The notes: generated by a model from the sequence alone, not told the origin. DNA of 64,000 nt from Arthrobacter bambusae (GCF_030812595.1 NZ_JAUSSZ010000002.1:310001-374000); one strand, 5' to 3'; counted from the first letter of the stretch, positions 41,256 to 50,814 are shown. Numbers and translations are program-made.

Positions 41256-42587
41256 TCACTCAGATTTCTTCGTAACCTCTTCGTCTGTCCCCGCATTGGG
41301 GAAGATTTGCCTAGAAAGCTTGGCCCTCACTGATCTGGCTCGGTCGAGGGTCTCGCTGCCGAGACGTCCGGCGGCCTCGACGCCCTCCGCACCGGTTTCA
41401 AGCGCCTTGTCTCGTACCGATTTGACTCGGTCGAGGGTCTCGGTACCGAGGCGACCTGCAGCATCGATTCCCTCGGACCCGGTCGCGAGCGCCTTGTCCC
41501 TGACTTCCGCGGCCGCGTCCAACCATGGTCTTGCCTCCAACAACTCCCGGGCGTCCGCGATCCCGAGCCGCCCGCGAAAGTCGACGACGCCGGCCGCCAC
41601 GTAGTTGCTCGAATGCACCACTGCCGGCGACGCGGTCGGGTGCAGCAGCACCTTCGCGTTGGCGGCCGCAGCAGCCGCATCCATGCGGGCCATCAGTCGT
41701 TCTGTGCTCCGCGCGATGCGTTCCAACCGGTTTTGCCGGGCAGCCCTTAGAGCGAGGCGATGCTGGTCCAGCTCATCAGGAGATGCGTCCAGCACGCGAT
41801 CGAGTTCGAGCACGGCGATCGCATCTTGCAGCTGGAAGCAACGAGCCAGAACGGCGAGCCACTCCTGAACCTTGGACTCGGCTTTCTTGGCTGTTGTGGC
41901 CACATCACCCACTTTCGATTTTTGTTCCATCTTCTCCGCGAGTGCGTCTAGCTGTCGCAGTGTGTACGCCTGGGTCCGGGCGATCGTCATCGATGTCCCC
42001 TGCACCTTCGACCACGTGACCTCGGAGACCCGGCCAACCTGCTCCCGAATGGTCAAAGCCTCCTCGATGACGAAATCCACGCCGATCATGTCTGCTAACA
42101 CAGCGTCCTTTTGAGCGCGGAGGACATCGTCGACTTTCTCATCGATCGTGGCAAGATAATTGGTGATCTCGTCCATGGTTTGCTGCATCGCAACTTGCGC
42201 CATGATCCCTGCTGCGCCAGCTAGTATCGCGGGATTGGCCACACGCGATCCAGGTACTTTCACGAATTCGACGAATCCTTTGATTTGGCCACTGTTCCCC
42301 TTCAGGACGCCGGAGCTGAGGCCCGTCTTCGAACTTTCCCTTAGCGCGTACTTATGGACAAGTTGTGCTGATTCCTTGCTCAGCTTCACCCAGCGACCTG
42401 AGTTGGCTGCAAGCTCGGAAGCTGTCTGCGCGACCCCAGCGGTGTTACCGAGGGCGGTTACGAGCCGTTGAAGCCCGAGATCCTTCGAGGGTAGTCCTTC
42501 AGTCAGCAAGAAACTGTCTACAGCTGCCCGATCACCGATGACGGCCAGGCCATCACCGTCACTGATCAGCTGAATTTGATTTTCCAT
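41256..42587 (-). CDS. Helical protein with C-terminal 28-residue repeats, partner of NERD helicase
   Basis: A 443-residue, mostly helical protein I do not recognise. An apolar stretch (NPAILAGAAGIMAQVAMQQTM, ~residue 125) is followed by long helices (IDEKVDDVLRAQKDAVLADMIG; RQLDALAEKMEQKSK). The end carries two repeats of VRDKALxTGxEGxxAAGRLGxETLDRxxSVR (~residues 360-425). There is no signal peptide. It lies 76 bp downstream of the NERD-helicase gene on the same strand, so the two form a likely operon. Confidence 0.75.
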   Translation of the reverse strand: MENQIQLISDGDGLAVIGDRAAVDSFLLTEGLPSKDLGLQRLVTALGNTAGVAQTASELAANSGRWVKLSKESAQLVHKYALRESSKTGLSSGVLKGNSGQIKGFVEFVKVPGSRVANPAILAGAAGIMAQVAMQQTMDEITNYLATIDEKVDDVLRAQKDAVLADMIGVDFVIEEALTIREQVGRVSEVTWSKVQGTSMTIARTQAYTLRQLDALAEKMEQKSKVGDVATTAKKAESKVQEWLAVLARCFQLQDAIAVLELDRVLDASPDELDQHRLALRAARQNRLERIARSTERLMARMDAAAAAANAKVLLHPTASPAVVHSSNYVAAGVVDFRGRLGIADARELLEARPWLDAAAEVRDKALATGSEGIDAAGRLGTETLDRVKSVRDKALETGAEGVEAAGRLGSETLDRARSVRAKLSRQIFPNAGTDEEVTKKSE

Positions 42588-42663
42588 TGTTGGCTCCTAA
42601 GTGTTGGCAGCGTAAGCGGCTCTGAGTTGAGATTGAACCTGAAGTGAGCGCGGCGTCTGGAGA

Positions 42664-44343
42664 TCAACCACCAAGAGGGGCCCACGCCTCGGCCTTGGAC
42701 AGCGCCATCTTCAGCTCCCGCCCGCCGGCTGCCTCCAGCAGGCCTGAATCACCGACAACAACAAGTAGGCTCCGCGCCCGGGACAGGCCGACGTACAGCT
42801 GCTCCGCCGCGCGTTCCATGTCCTTGAAACCGTTGACGCAGAGGACTACAACGGACCGTTCCAGCCCCTTGAAGCCCAGCACATGGCCGTAGAACTCGGC
42901 TTCTCCGGCGTGGAATTCGCGCCAGTACTCTTCGGTAGCGCCGCGTTCGTAGAAGTCCAGATGCACCGGGTGGCGCTCTTTCGTAGTGAGGAGGGCGATT
43001 TGGTTGTTGGCCCAACCTTCTGCGATGAGCGTGTCGACGCAGTCTCCGGCCACGTCGAGCGCTTGGTCGGTTTGGCAATTTACGAAGCGAACGGGCAGGC
43101 CTGTGCTGCCGCGAGGCGTGAAGTGCTCTCCGGCGAACGGTCTGAAGGTCTCGGCGATCTTGCGGGTGTTCCGGAGATTCTCATCGATGTGGATGGGCAC
43201 AAAGCGTGCGGTGGGCCCGTAGGCCAGCTCCGCCGTCGCGCCGCCCCACCTGCGGTAGACGTCCTGACGGTCATCCATGAAGGCGAACACGTCACCGCCG
43301 TCGGGGTCATTGGTGCAGGCCAGCAGCGCTTCCCACCACAGCGGGGCGAAGTCTTGCGCTTCATCGACCACGACGGCGTCCAGCCGCTCGTGCGGCTCCA
43401 GACCGGACGCGAGTTCCTTGAGGAGCCGCGGCATTTCCTCGTCAAAGTAGGCTTGCCCGGTGCCGTCGGGCACGCCCAGTCCGCGCACGTACTCGTGGAA
43501 TTCGCCCGTGAAGACGGGCTTAGCCTGACGCCAAGTGGAAACTCGGTCCTGCAGGTATTGTCCGAGGCCCTTGTTGTAGCAGAAGAGGCCAACGCGTTTG
43601 CCTTGCTTGCTGAGCAGACGGGCTTTCTCGACTGCCAGCCAGGTCTTCCCGCTACCCGCACCTCCGGTAAACCGGATCCGGGGGAGTGACCGTGTTGCTT
43701 GGAGTAACACCGACTGACGCTCGGTGAGGTGGTCTTGGGCGTCTTCGTCCACTTTGGGATTATGGGAAGTCCCGACGGCGGTGCCCAGCTCCCCGCTTAT
43801 CTGGCGGACGATGCGTTCCAGGAAAGCCGGGGCCAGTGAGGAGGCCCCGCCCCCTTCGTTCTCTATTGCCCGGCGCACCAACTCGGCGGGAGACTGGTTG
43901 TCGGCTTGGTCAAGGATGAGTGAGCGCGGGCAGCCGGCTATGGCCCAGCCGTTGGGAACAGCCGTGCAGGGCAGGCTCACCATGTATGCGCACCGGCTGC
44001 TCAGCCGTGAACCAAGCTGTTTCTCGAGCCAGTTCTTGAAGGCGTGCAGGGAGCTCTGGGACTGCGCAACGGGGCTCTGGATCTTGTGTTTACCGTGCCG
44101 GTCGGACTGGTACCACTGCCCATCGGCGATGGTGATCTGGCCGCCCTTGACCTCGATGGCCGCTATCCCGACGTGTGGCCAGAGGACAAGCAGGTCGATC
44201 TCGTGCTCGGCCCGGCCGTTACGCACTTGAACCGAGTGGGCCAAGACAACGTCGTCGGGGAGGCTTTGTCTCAGTGCGTCCCAGACAGCCCTCTCCGCGA
44301 GCTGACCGTCACCGAATTCCGGTTCCTCCGGTATGCACCTCAT
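42664..44343 (-). CDS. NERD nuclease fused to UvrD-like helicase
   Basis: A 559-residue protein. The NERD domain (residues ~10-110) has the PD-(D/E)xK pattern in EIDLLVLWPHVGIAAIEVKGGQ. The superfamily 1 helicase has Walker A GGAGSGKTWLA, Walker B VVVDEAQDF, motif III-like FAFMDDRQDVYRR and motif VI-like YVGLSRARSLLVVVGD. It probably cuts and unwinds DNA. Proteins of this build occur singly or with partners in defence islands. An unknown helical protein is encoded directly downstream. ATG 44343 is the first codon of a well-conserved start. Confidence 0.9.
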   Translation of the reverse strand: MRCIPEEPEFGDGQLAERAVWDALRQSLPDDVVLAHSVQVRNGRAEHEIDLLVLWPHVGIAAIEVKGGQITIADGQWYQSDRHGKHKIQSPVAQSQSSLHAFKNWLEKQLGSRLSSRCAYMVSLPCTAVPNGWAIAGCPRSLILDQADNQSPAELVRRAIENEGGGASSLAPAFLERIVRQISGELGTAVGTSHNPKVDEDAQDHLTERQSVLLQATRSLPRIRFTGGAGSGKTWLAVEKARLLSKQGKRVGLFCYNKGLGQYLQDRVSTWRQAKPVFTGEFHEYVRGLGVPDGTGQAYFDEEMPRLLKELASGLEPHERLDAVVVDEAQDFAPLWWEALLACTNDPDGGDVFAFMDDRQDVYRRWGGATAELAYGPTARFVPIHIDENLRNTRKIAETFRPFAGEHFTPRGSTGLPVRFVNCQTDQALDVAGDCVDTLIAEGWANNQIALLTTKERHPVHLDFYERGATEEYWREFHAGEAEFYGHVLGFKGLERSVVVLCVNGFKDMERAAEQLYVGLSRARSLLVVVGDSGLLEAAGGRELKMALSKAEAWAPLGG

Positions 44344-44711
44344 TGCTGCCCCCTGCTCCTCGCCCTGTCAGGGCGTGATCCTGCGCCTATCCTATGGTCA
44401 GCTCGCCGGCAGCCCCATTGTTCAGCACGCGCATGAACAGTTGATGACGGCGACTACGTGTCTAGAACCTGAATGGCGCGGGCGGCTTACATCACGCGCG
44501 GACTCGGTCTCGGTTGAGCCTCAGCTGGACGTTAGCGGGTTGGGTTCCCCTCCTGGTCCCGAGCGCCGCTCAATGCGCAGAGCGCCGAATAGTCGTGGAC
44601 GCGCACACGCTAATTGACAATGGCTAGTCATTGGAATACAGCTCTGTGATCATTAGCAAGCCAACCGGGGCGCCCCGCTTCGAACTCATCGCTTAGCAAA
44701 GGATCCGCCGA
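44344..44711. other. Intergenic region upstream of the NERD operon
   Basis: 368 bp between divergent genes. A perfect short palindrome, CGCCCTG-T-CAGGGCG (44361-44375), lies 18 bp before the NERD start and could be an operator. Nothing else recognisable was found. Confidence 0.45.
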
Positions 44712-45317
44712 GTGGCGCAGGAGACCTACACTGAGCTGGTTACTGAATGGGGTGAAGTGCCGTCGGCCATGTTCCTGCGTGCCGCGATGTCGAATTGTCA
44801 GCGGCACCGGCTAATCTTGCGCACAATAGGTTGTTTTATTAGGGGGTACTCGTCAGTGGTCGAAATAGCCGACAAGGACGTCTCGAAAGCAGCAGTCACG
44901 AGCTATTCGGACTGGAATGCGGCCCTGGCGCGTGCGTTCTTCGGTCGAGACAAGGCCGGTGAGCTCGTCTACCTAGACAAAGATGACGTCGCATTTGAGC
45001 AGGCTTGCCGTGATGTCGGGGTAGAGCTGGATGACGCCGACGAATCCTTGGCGCGGGCCGTTGGCGCGAAACTTTGCTGGAAGCAATCGGGCCGGGCATT
45101 TTTTGCAGACTTCGACTTAATGACGAAGTCATGGGTGGCAAGAAGACGCGATGCAATAAGGGAGTCATTTGAGATACCTCCGCCTCCTCACGCCGGACTC
45201 CCCCTTTCTCTACCGGAGTACAATTTGGAATCATGGCGACCGGCTTGGAGCTGGTGGCAAATGGCGGCATATAACTGCAACCACCCTGAGGGGGGCTGGG
45301 GATCTGTCTGGCGTTAG
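44712..45317 (+). CDS. Hypothetical protein
   Basis: A 201-residue protein with a GTG start eight bases after AAAGGA. It is acidic and helical in the middle (FFGRDKAGELVYLDKDDVAFEQACRDVGVELDDADESLARAVGAKL). The C-terminus is Pro/Trp-rich (EIPPPPHAGLPLSLPEYNLESWRPAWSWWQM). No family is recognised. Codon use is less GC-rich than in flanking genes. A small membrane-protein gene follows 36 bases later. Confidence 0.5.
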   Translation: MAQETYTELVTEWGEVPSAMFLRAAMSNCQRHRLILRTIGCFIRGYSSVVEIADKDVSKAAVTSYSDWNAALARAFFGRDKAGELVYLDKDDVAFEQACRDVGVELDDADESLARAVGAKLCWKQSGRAFFADFDLMTKSWVARRRDAIRESFEIPPPPHAGLPLSLPEYNLESWRPAWSWWQMAAYNCNHPEGGWGSVWR

Positions 45318-45353
45318 GCCGTTGGATATTGAGTACCGAGAGGCGGTAACGGC

Positions 45354-45635
45354 ATGACGATGCCAATGATGAGAAGAGTTTTCAGAATTGCGGTCGTAGC
45401 CGCAGTTCTGGGGGCAGTTATATCAGCGATGAGCCTCGTGAGCTACTTCGTTCGCTACTCTCAGCACGACGGAAAGCTTGGTCTAATTCCCTATGAGGAG
45501 TATCTTCAACTTACAAGTATGACCGCAATTGAGAAGTCCTTTTTGATTGGCGGATCAATTATGGTCTTGGGGGCGACGGCACTTGCGATATTTGCTTTCG
45601 TCCGCCTGCGGCACAGCGAGACGCAGGACAACTGA
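45354..45635 (+). CDS. Small two-helix membrane protein
   Basis: A 93-residue protein with hydrophobic segments VFRIAVVAAVLGAVISAMSLVSYFV and SFLIGGSIMVLGATALAIFAFV, joined by a polar loop (RYSQHDGKLGLIPYEEYLQLTSM). No family is recognised. ATG 45354 or 45366 may be the start. A terminator follows directly. Confidence 0.6.
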   Translation: MTMPMMRRVFRIAVVAAVLGAVISAMSLVSYFVRYSQHDGKLGLIPYEEYLQLTSMTAIEKSFLIGGSIMVLGATALAIFAFVRLRHSETQDN

Positions 45636-45637
45636 GA

Positions 45638-45665
45638 AGGGGCGTCGCCGCAGGGCGGCGCCCCT
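45638..45665 (+). terminator. Intrinsic-type terminator
   Basis: AGGGGCGTCGCC (45638-45649) pairs with 45654-45665 over 12 positions, one of them a G-T wobble, around a four-base loop, three bases after the membrane-protein stop. Confidence 0.75.
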
Positions 45666-45797
45666 CTCTCACGCCCTTTGTGATCAATGGGCGCATCATC
45701 CGACCGGCCCAAAGTACCTCACTTGGCCAGCATCCTGAACGCGAGCACAGTTTCGATCGCATCTCGCTGGCCGGCGTCGCCCGTCTGAAAATCGGAT

Positions 45798-46670
45798 TCA
45801 CCGCGCAGCGACCCCAGCATCAGCAACCCGCGCAACATACTCCTCCAGCCGCCCCAAATCCGGCTGTGACGAAGCATCACCCACCGCATCCGCACCAACT
45901 GCATTAGCCACCGCCAGCGCGGACCCATACGAAAGCCCCGACCGCAGCCCCATTACCAGCGCCGCACAGAACGCATCGCCCGCTCCAATTGTGTTGGCCA
46001 CCGTCACGGCAGCAGCAGGAGCCGAAGCGACCCGCACACCACGCTCGAACATCGCCGAGCCATCCGCACCGTACGTCACCGCCACGAGCTTCGCGCCAGA
46101 CAAGGCCGGGATCAGCTCGTACTCGGTCTCGTTGACGATCACCAAGTCGCACCGCTCCAGGAGCTCCGCTGGAAGGTCCATCGCCGGCGCTGCGTTCAGC
46201 GCGAAGAATCCGGAGGCGCGACGCGCAGCCTCCATCACCACGGGCAGGCCGACCTCGAGCTGGCACAGCACCGTCTCCTCAGCAGAGAAGGAAACGCCTT
46301 CCAACGAGAACCCCGAGTTCGCGCCCGGGCACACGACAATCTGGTTCTCGCCGTCGCGGTCCACCACGATCAAGGCGGTCCCCGTTGCGAAACCATCGAG
46401 CACGGCGACGTCCGAAACGTCAACGCCCACAGAAGACAGCGAAGAAAGCATCACCCGCCCCTGACCATCGCCACCCACGGCGCCAACCATCCTGGCACTC
46501 CCGCCAAGCCGTGCTGCAGCGACAGCCTGGTTGGCTCCCTTACCGCCCGGTTGCTGACTGAGAACGCCGGAGCCAATGGTTTCGCCGGCGGTGGGCAATC
46601 GGTCTGTGGTCGCGATGATGTCCAGGTTGATGCTGCCGACAACGGTGACGGCAGGAAGTCGAGTGTTCAT
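45798..46670 (-). CDS. rbsK: Ribokinase (PfkB family)
   Basis: A 290-residue sugar kinase. PfkB signature 1 is GGKGANQAVAAARLGGSARMVGAVGGDGQG, and signature 2, NTIGAGDAFCAALVMGLRSG, contains the catalytic Asp. N-terminal VGSINLDIIATTDRLPTAGET is typical of ribokinase. It phosphorylates ribose released by the nucleoside hydrolase encoded 1.6 kb away on the other strand, which supports a nucleoside-use role. It is divergent from the MFS gene. Confidence 0.9.
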   Translation of the reverse strand: MNTRLPAVTVVGSINLDIIATTDRLPTAGETIGSGVLSQQPGGKGANQAVAAARLGGSARMVGAVGGDGQGRVMLSSLSSVGVDVSDVAVLDGFATGTALIVVDRDGENQIVVCPGANSGFSLEGVSFSAEETVLCQLEVGLPVVMEAARRASGFFALNAAPAMDLPAELLERCDLVIVNETEYELIPALSGAKLVAVTYGADGSAMFERGVRVASAPAAAVTVANTIGAGDAFCAALVMGLRSGLSYGSALAVANAVGADAVGDASSQPDLGRLEEYVARVADAGVAAR

Positions 46671-46716
46671 GGGAAGTCCTAACGGGAAGGGGCTGGATTG
46701 AGAAATAGTGTACGGG

Positions 46717-46748
46717 ATGGTTGTACTTGCGTGTCATACATGGTTGTA
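46717..46748. promoter_or_regulatory. Direct repeats of ATGGTTGTA in the ribokinase/MFS promoter region
   Basis: ATGGTTGTA occurs at 46717-46725 and 46740-46748, 23 bp apart, between the divergent rbsK and MFS starts. Two helical turns of spacing suggest a pair of regulator sites. The GntR regulator at 50.8-51.6 kb is one candidate. Confidence 0.4.
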
Positions 46749-46799
46749 TAACAACTCACATCCCAATGGCAGACCAGCCTGCAGACAAAGGAGTTTGAT

Positions 46800-48230
46800 G
46801 TGAACACCCCAGCCACCGTTACCACTTCGCCGCCACCCGCCGTCGTACTCGAATCAGACGCGAGCAAGCTCGGCGGCCGCCGCGCGGCCATGCTCATTTC
46901 TGCCCTGCTGCTCGGCGTGCTGTCCTTCCAGCTCAACGCCAGCATGGTCACCCCGGCGCTCCCGCACATCGCCGCGAGCTTCGGCCTGTCAGCGGACAGT
47001 GCCGCCCCGGTGCAGTCCATGTTCTTCCTCGCTGGTGCCATCGCAGGTCCCGTGATCGGCAGGTGGAGCGACTTCATTGGACGCCGTTTCGCGCTCCTGC
47101 TCGTGCTGGCCATCATGGGCGCGGGCACCATCCTCTGCGTCGCGGCGCCCACCCTGCCGATCCTCATCGCCGGCCGCTTCCTGCAAGGCGTGTCCAGCGC
47201 GGTCTTCGCCCTCGCCTACATCGTGCTCAGCGAAAACCTGAATGCCCGCGTCTTCGGCACCTCCGTGGGCATCATCGCCGCCATCAACGGCGGGATCGGC
47301 GGCGTCGACGGCTACTTCGGCGGCCTCATGTCCGAGACCCTTGGCTTCCGCTCCATCTTCGTCGTCGTGCTGATTCTTACCGCCATCGCCGCGGCCTGCA
47401 TCCTCAAGACCGTTCCCAAGGGACTACCGCAGGGCATCCGCGGCGCCATGGACTGGTGGGGAGCGGGCTCGCTCTCGGTGTTCCTGGTGTTCATCACCTA
47501 CTTCGTGTCCGACGGCTCGGCCGCCGGTTGGACCGCTCCGAGCACCCTGGGCCTGCTGGCCGGCACCATCGCGTCCTTCGTCGCCTTCTGGATGATCGAG
47601 AAGCGCCGCCGCCACCCGCTCATCGCCGTCCACCACCTGCGCTCCCGCCAGGTCTGGCCGGTCATCGCGACCACGGTCCTGACCCTCGCTGGCATCTTCG
47701 CCATCATCAACTTCACCGTGGTGCTGCTGAGCCAGGACATGCACGCCGGCTTCGGGCTCAGTGCGTCCCTCTCCGCGCTGCTGTTCCTCACCCCGGCCGC
47801 GCTCATCGGTGTCTTCGCAGCGCCGCTTGCCGGTTGGCTGGCCGATCGCCGCGGCTGGATCAAAACCCTCCGAGCCGGCACCGCACTCACCCTCGCCAGC
47901 GCTATTGTCGCCGCCGCGTTCTCCGGCAACCAGGTGGCGGTGCTGATCGCCGTCGCGTCGCTCGGCATCTTCTACAACGGTCTCTTCCTGACCGCGATCA
48001 ACGGACTTTCTGTCCTACTCTCGCCTAAGGAGGCCCCGGCTGCATTGCCCGGGATCAACGGTGCGTCCTTCGGCATCGGGGCGAGCCTCGGCGTCGTGAT
48101 CGTTGCGCCGTTCGCCGCCCAAGCCACGTCTGTTGGTTATGCCACCGCCCTCTGGATCTCGGTGGCGATCACCGCCGTCGCGTTCATCGTCAGCCTCTTC
48201 GTCGCCGCTCCCAAGGGCGAAACCCTCTAA
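46800..48230 (+). CDS. MFS transporter, likely nucleoside-linked
   Basis: A 476-residue permease with ~12-14 helices. Motif A is GPVIGRWSDFIGRRFAL, preceded by LNASMVTPALPHIAASFG. GTG 46800 follows AAAGGAG. It is 30 bp upstream of the nucleoside hydrolase gene on the same strand, and divergent from ribokinase. Uptake of nucleosides is the natural inference, although the sequence resembles DHA2-type exporters. Confidence 0.88.
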   Translation: MNTPATVTTSPPPAVVLESDASKLGGRRAAMLISALLLGVLSFQLNASMVTPALPHIAASFGLSADSAAPVQSMFFLAGAIAGPVIGRWSDFIGRRFALLLVLAIMGAGTILCVAAPTLPILIAGRFLQGVSSAVFALAYIVLSENLNARVFGTSVGIIAAINGGIGGVDGYFGGLMSETLGFRSIFVVVLILTAIAAACILKTVPKGLPQGIRGAMDWWGAGSLSVFLVFITYFVSDGSAAGWTAPSTLGLLAGTIASFVAFWMIEKRRRHPLIAVHHLRSRQVWPVIATTVLTLAGIFAIINFTVVLLSQDMHAGFGLSASLSALLFLTPAALIGVFAAPLAGWLADRRGWIKTLRAGTALTLASAIVAAAFSGNQVAVLIAVASLGIFYNGLFLTAINGLSVLLSPKEAPAALPGINGASFGIGASLGVVIVAPFAAQATSVGYATALWISVAITAVAFIVSLFVAAPKGETL

Positions 48231-48260
48231 TTCCTTCTAACTGAAAGAAGAACCACTCCC

Positions 48261-49256
48261 ATGACCAGCCCGTTCTACCTCGACTGCGATACCGGCATCG
48301 ACGACGCCCTCGCCCTCGCTTACCTCCTTGCTTCCCCGCAGGCGGACGTGCGGGGGATCGGCGCCGTCAGCGGCAACGTCAGCGCCGCGGTCGGCGCCCG
48401 CAACACCTTGGACCTGCTCGAGCTCGCCGGGCACGCGCACATCCCGGTCGCCCTCGGCGCGCACGACCCCCTTTCCGGCTCGTTCCGCGGGGGAGCACCG
48501 CACGTGCACGGCACCAATGGCATTGGTGAAGTTTCGCTCACGACGGCGGAGGCTCACCTTGCGTCCGAAACCGCGCCCGAGATGTTGGTCCGGCTCGCCC
48601 ACGAGTACCCGGGCACGCTGCGCGTCCTTGCCATCGGCCCGCTGACCAACATCGCCGAAGCCCTGCGCCTCGATCCCGAGCTGCCAGGGTTGGTCGAGGA
48701 GATCACCATCATGGGCGGCGCGGCCCTGGCCCCCGGAAACATCACGCGGGTGGCCGAGGCCAACATCGCCAACGACCCCGAGGCTGCCGCTCTTGTGCTG
48801 GCTGCGGACTGGAACGTGACGCTCGTGCCGCTCGACGTGACCATGGCCAACGTGCTTGAGGAGAATCACCGGCAGGAATTGCTAGCGTCTTCCTTGCCTG
48901 TTCCGAAGGCGTTGGGGGAGATGCTTGGCTACTACTTCCGGTTCTACGAGGGCATTTACGGCCGCGCATGTTCCGCGATGCACGATCCTCTTGCCGCTGC
49001 GCTCGCGGTCGGCGCCGTTACCGCTGCTGTTGCGCCGGTGGTGCGCGTCGAGGTCGACACCACCTCCGGGCCGGGCCGTGGTCAGACCATCTGCGAGCTG
49101 CGCGGGCTGTACATGGACTACCCGGAGCAGTCCGGCGCCCGCTGCCGGGTGGTTCTATCCCTCGAGGATGACTTCGCGCCGCACCTGGTGGAGACGCTGC
49201 TCGCGTTTGGGCCTGACACTGCATCCGCTCCCGCCCTACTGACCCACCCCAACTGA
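48261..49256 (+). CDS. Inosine-uridine-type nucleoside hydrolase
   Basis: A 331-residue enzyme with the calcium-binding signature DCDTGIDDALAL at residues 8-19. The later IMGGAALAPGNITRVAEANIANDPEAAALVL is the family's nucleoside-binding segment. It hydrolyses ribonucleosides to base and ribose. Together with the MFS gene and ribokinase it forms a salvage route: import, cleavage, and phosphorylation of ribose. Confidence 0.93.
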   Translation: MTSPFYLDCDTGIDDALALAYLLASPQADVRGIGAVSGNVSAAVGARNTLDLLELAGHAHIPVALGAHDPLSGSFRGGAPHVHGTNGIGEVSLTTAEAHLASETAPEMLVRLAHEYPGTLRVLAIGPLTNIAEALRLDPELPGLVEEITIMGGAALAPGNITRVAEANIANDPEAAALVLAADWNVTLVPLDVTMANVLEENHRQELLASSLPVPKALGEMLGYYFRFYEGIYGRACSAMHDPLAAALAVGAVTAAVAPVVRVEVDTTSGPGRGQTICELRGLYMDYPEQSGARCRVVLSLEDDFAPHLVETLLAFGPDTASAPALLTHPN

Positions 49257-49265
49257 GCCCGCCGC

Positions 49266-49333
49266 GCCCAACTAGCTCGCAGTTAATGTCGCTACAAGCC
49301 GTTTTAGCGACAATAACTGCGAGTCAGTTGGGC
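49266..49333. terminator. Long bidirectional hairpin
   Basis: A 68-bp imperfect palindrome runs from GCCCAACT to AGTTGGGC and includes the inner arms CTCGCAGTTA and TGTCGCT with their complements. It lies between the converging nucleoside hydrolase and cupin genes and overlaps the cupin stop region, so it can end both transcripts. Confidence 0.75.
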
Positions 49334-49752
49334 TGCCCCGGCGTGAAATCTGCGTTTCCCTTCAGGTCCTGCCCGCTTGCCGGTGGTTCCCCCTGATACC
49401 CGTTGCCGCCACGGTAGCTCCATTCGGGCTTCCCGCCCGCCGCGTTCGAGGTGACGGCCGGTCCGACGATCAGGAACCGGGCCTCCTCCGTGGCGATCGG
49501 GGCGTGTTCGACGCCTCGCGGCACGGTGAACAAGTCCCCTGGGCGAAGGTAGACATCCCGGTCGCGCAACTGAACGGTGAGGTTCCCTTCGAGCAGCAGG
49601 AATGTCTCGTCTTGGTCGTCGTGGCTGTGCCAGTTCACGGCGCCGATACCTTTGGCGACTTTGAACAGGTTCCCGTTGGCCTGGCCGAGGACCTTCTGCG
49701 ACCAGTATTCCTGCAGCCCGGCTGCCTCATCGAAGACATTGTGCTTAATCAT
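49324..49752 (-). CDS. Cupin-domain protein
   Basis: A 142-residue single-domain cupin. Motif 1 is INWHSHDDQDETFLLLEG-like (GAVNWHSHDDQDETFLLLEG), with His and Glu metal ligands, and motif 2 is PGDLFTVPRGVEHAPIA. It could bind a metal for dioxygenase or isomerase activity, or be a small-molecule sensor. It is divergent from the GlxA-type regulator gene, 52 bp away, which may control it. Confidence 0.88.
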   Translation of the reverse strand: MIKHNVFDEAAGLQEYWSQKVLGQANGNLFKVAKGIGAVNWHSHDDQDETFLLLEGNLTVQLRDRDVYLRPGDLFTVPRGVEHAPIATEEARFLIVGPAVTSNAAGGKPEWSYRGGNGYQGEPPASGQDLKGNADFTPGQPN

Positions 49753-49804
49753 GGTTCAAGTCTTCGGGGTCACCTTCACGCCTGGTGAGTGCTATGAATA
49801 GCAT

Positions 49805-50797
49805 GTGCCGAAAGAATCCTCTCAGCCGCGTTCGGTTGCGATCCTCGTTGACCAGGGGTCCAACCCCTTTGAGTTCGCCTGCGCCTGCGAAGTGTTCGGC
49901 ACCCGTCGCCGAGAACAGCTCGGTTTTGAACTCTATGAAACCCAGGTGGTGAGCGCTCAGCCCTCGACCTTGATGCGGGACGGTCTATTCACTCTCACCG
50001 GGGCTGCCGATCTCTCGGCCCTTGAGACGGCGGACACCATCGTGGTTCCCAACCGACCCGACCCCGACACGCCCAGCCACACGGAGGTCCTGGAGGTCCT
50101 TCGACGTGCCCACCGACGGGGAGCCCGCCTCGTCGGTCTCTGCACAGGAGCGTTCACCCTTGCCGAAGCAGGGCTGCTGCACGGACGCCCCGCGGCGGTT
50201 CATTGGCAGGTCGCTGAGCAATTCCGGAAACTGCACCCCGACGTCGAGCTCCGGCTAAACGAACTGTACGTCGACGACGGCGACATCCTCACCTCCGCCG
50301 GCAGCGCAGCAGCGCTGGACCTCTCCCTGCACATCGTGCGAATCGATCACGGAGCAGAGATCGCCAACCGCGTCAGCCGACGCCTCGTCTTCGCCGGCTT
50401 CCGGGAGGGCGGTCAGCAGCAGTTCATCGACAAGGCGTTCCCTGAAACCCGGTACGTACCGCTCTCAGCAACCCTGGAATGGGCCAGACACCGCCTGGAG
50501 CTCGCCATCGGCGTCGCCGACCTCGCCCGCCACGCCAACGTCAGCCCCGCGACCCTGCACAGGCGCTTCCGGGACGAACTCGGGACGACGCCCCTGGCCT
50601 GGCTCACCACAGAACGCGTCCAGCTGGCCCTTCGCATGCTCGAACGCACCCCGGCAACCATGGACGAGGTAGCCCACCGCTCAGGCCTCGGCACCGCAGT
50701 AAACCTGCGCACTCTCATCAAACGCCACACCGGACTGTCTCCCAGCGGCTACAGGATGCGATTCAGCGAGTTGGGTGGAGGTGCAGCCAACGCATGA
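49805..50797 (+). CDS. GlxA-family AraC-type transcription regulator
   Basis: A 330-residue regulator. The DJ-1/PfpI-like domain (residues ~10-190) contains the nucleophile-elbow-like GLCTGAFTLAEAGLL. A C-terminal AraC helix-turn-helix pair follows (IGVADLARHANVSPATLHRRFRDELGTTPLAWLTTERVQLALRMLERTPATMDEVAHRSGLGTAVNLRTLIKRHTGLSPSGYR). Such proteins usually activate divergent genes; here that is the cupin gene. Confidence 0.9.
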   Translation: MPKESSQPRSVAILVDQGSNPFEFACACEVFGTRRREQLGFELYETQVVSAQPSTLMRDGLFTLTGAADLSALETADTIVVPNRPDPDTPSHTEVLEVLRRAHRRGARLVGLCTGAFTLAEAGLLHGRPAAVHWQVAEQFRKLHPDVELRLNELYVDDGDILTSAGSAAALDLSLHIVRIDHGAEIANRVSRRLVFAGFREGGQQQFIDKAFPETRYVPLSATLEWARHRLELAIGVADLARHANVSPATLHRRFRDELGTTPLAWLTTERVQLALRMLERTPATMDEVAHRSGLGTAVNLRTLIKRHTGLSPSGYRMRFSELGGGAANA

Positions 50798-50814
50798 AGT
50801 GCCTATAGCCTTGG

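Noticed and set aside
47063..48028. 321-codon plus-strand frame inside the MFS gene
   Set aside because: Frame-shifted shadow, Arg/Pro-rich; the in-frame MFS product is complete.
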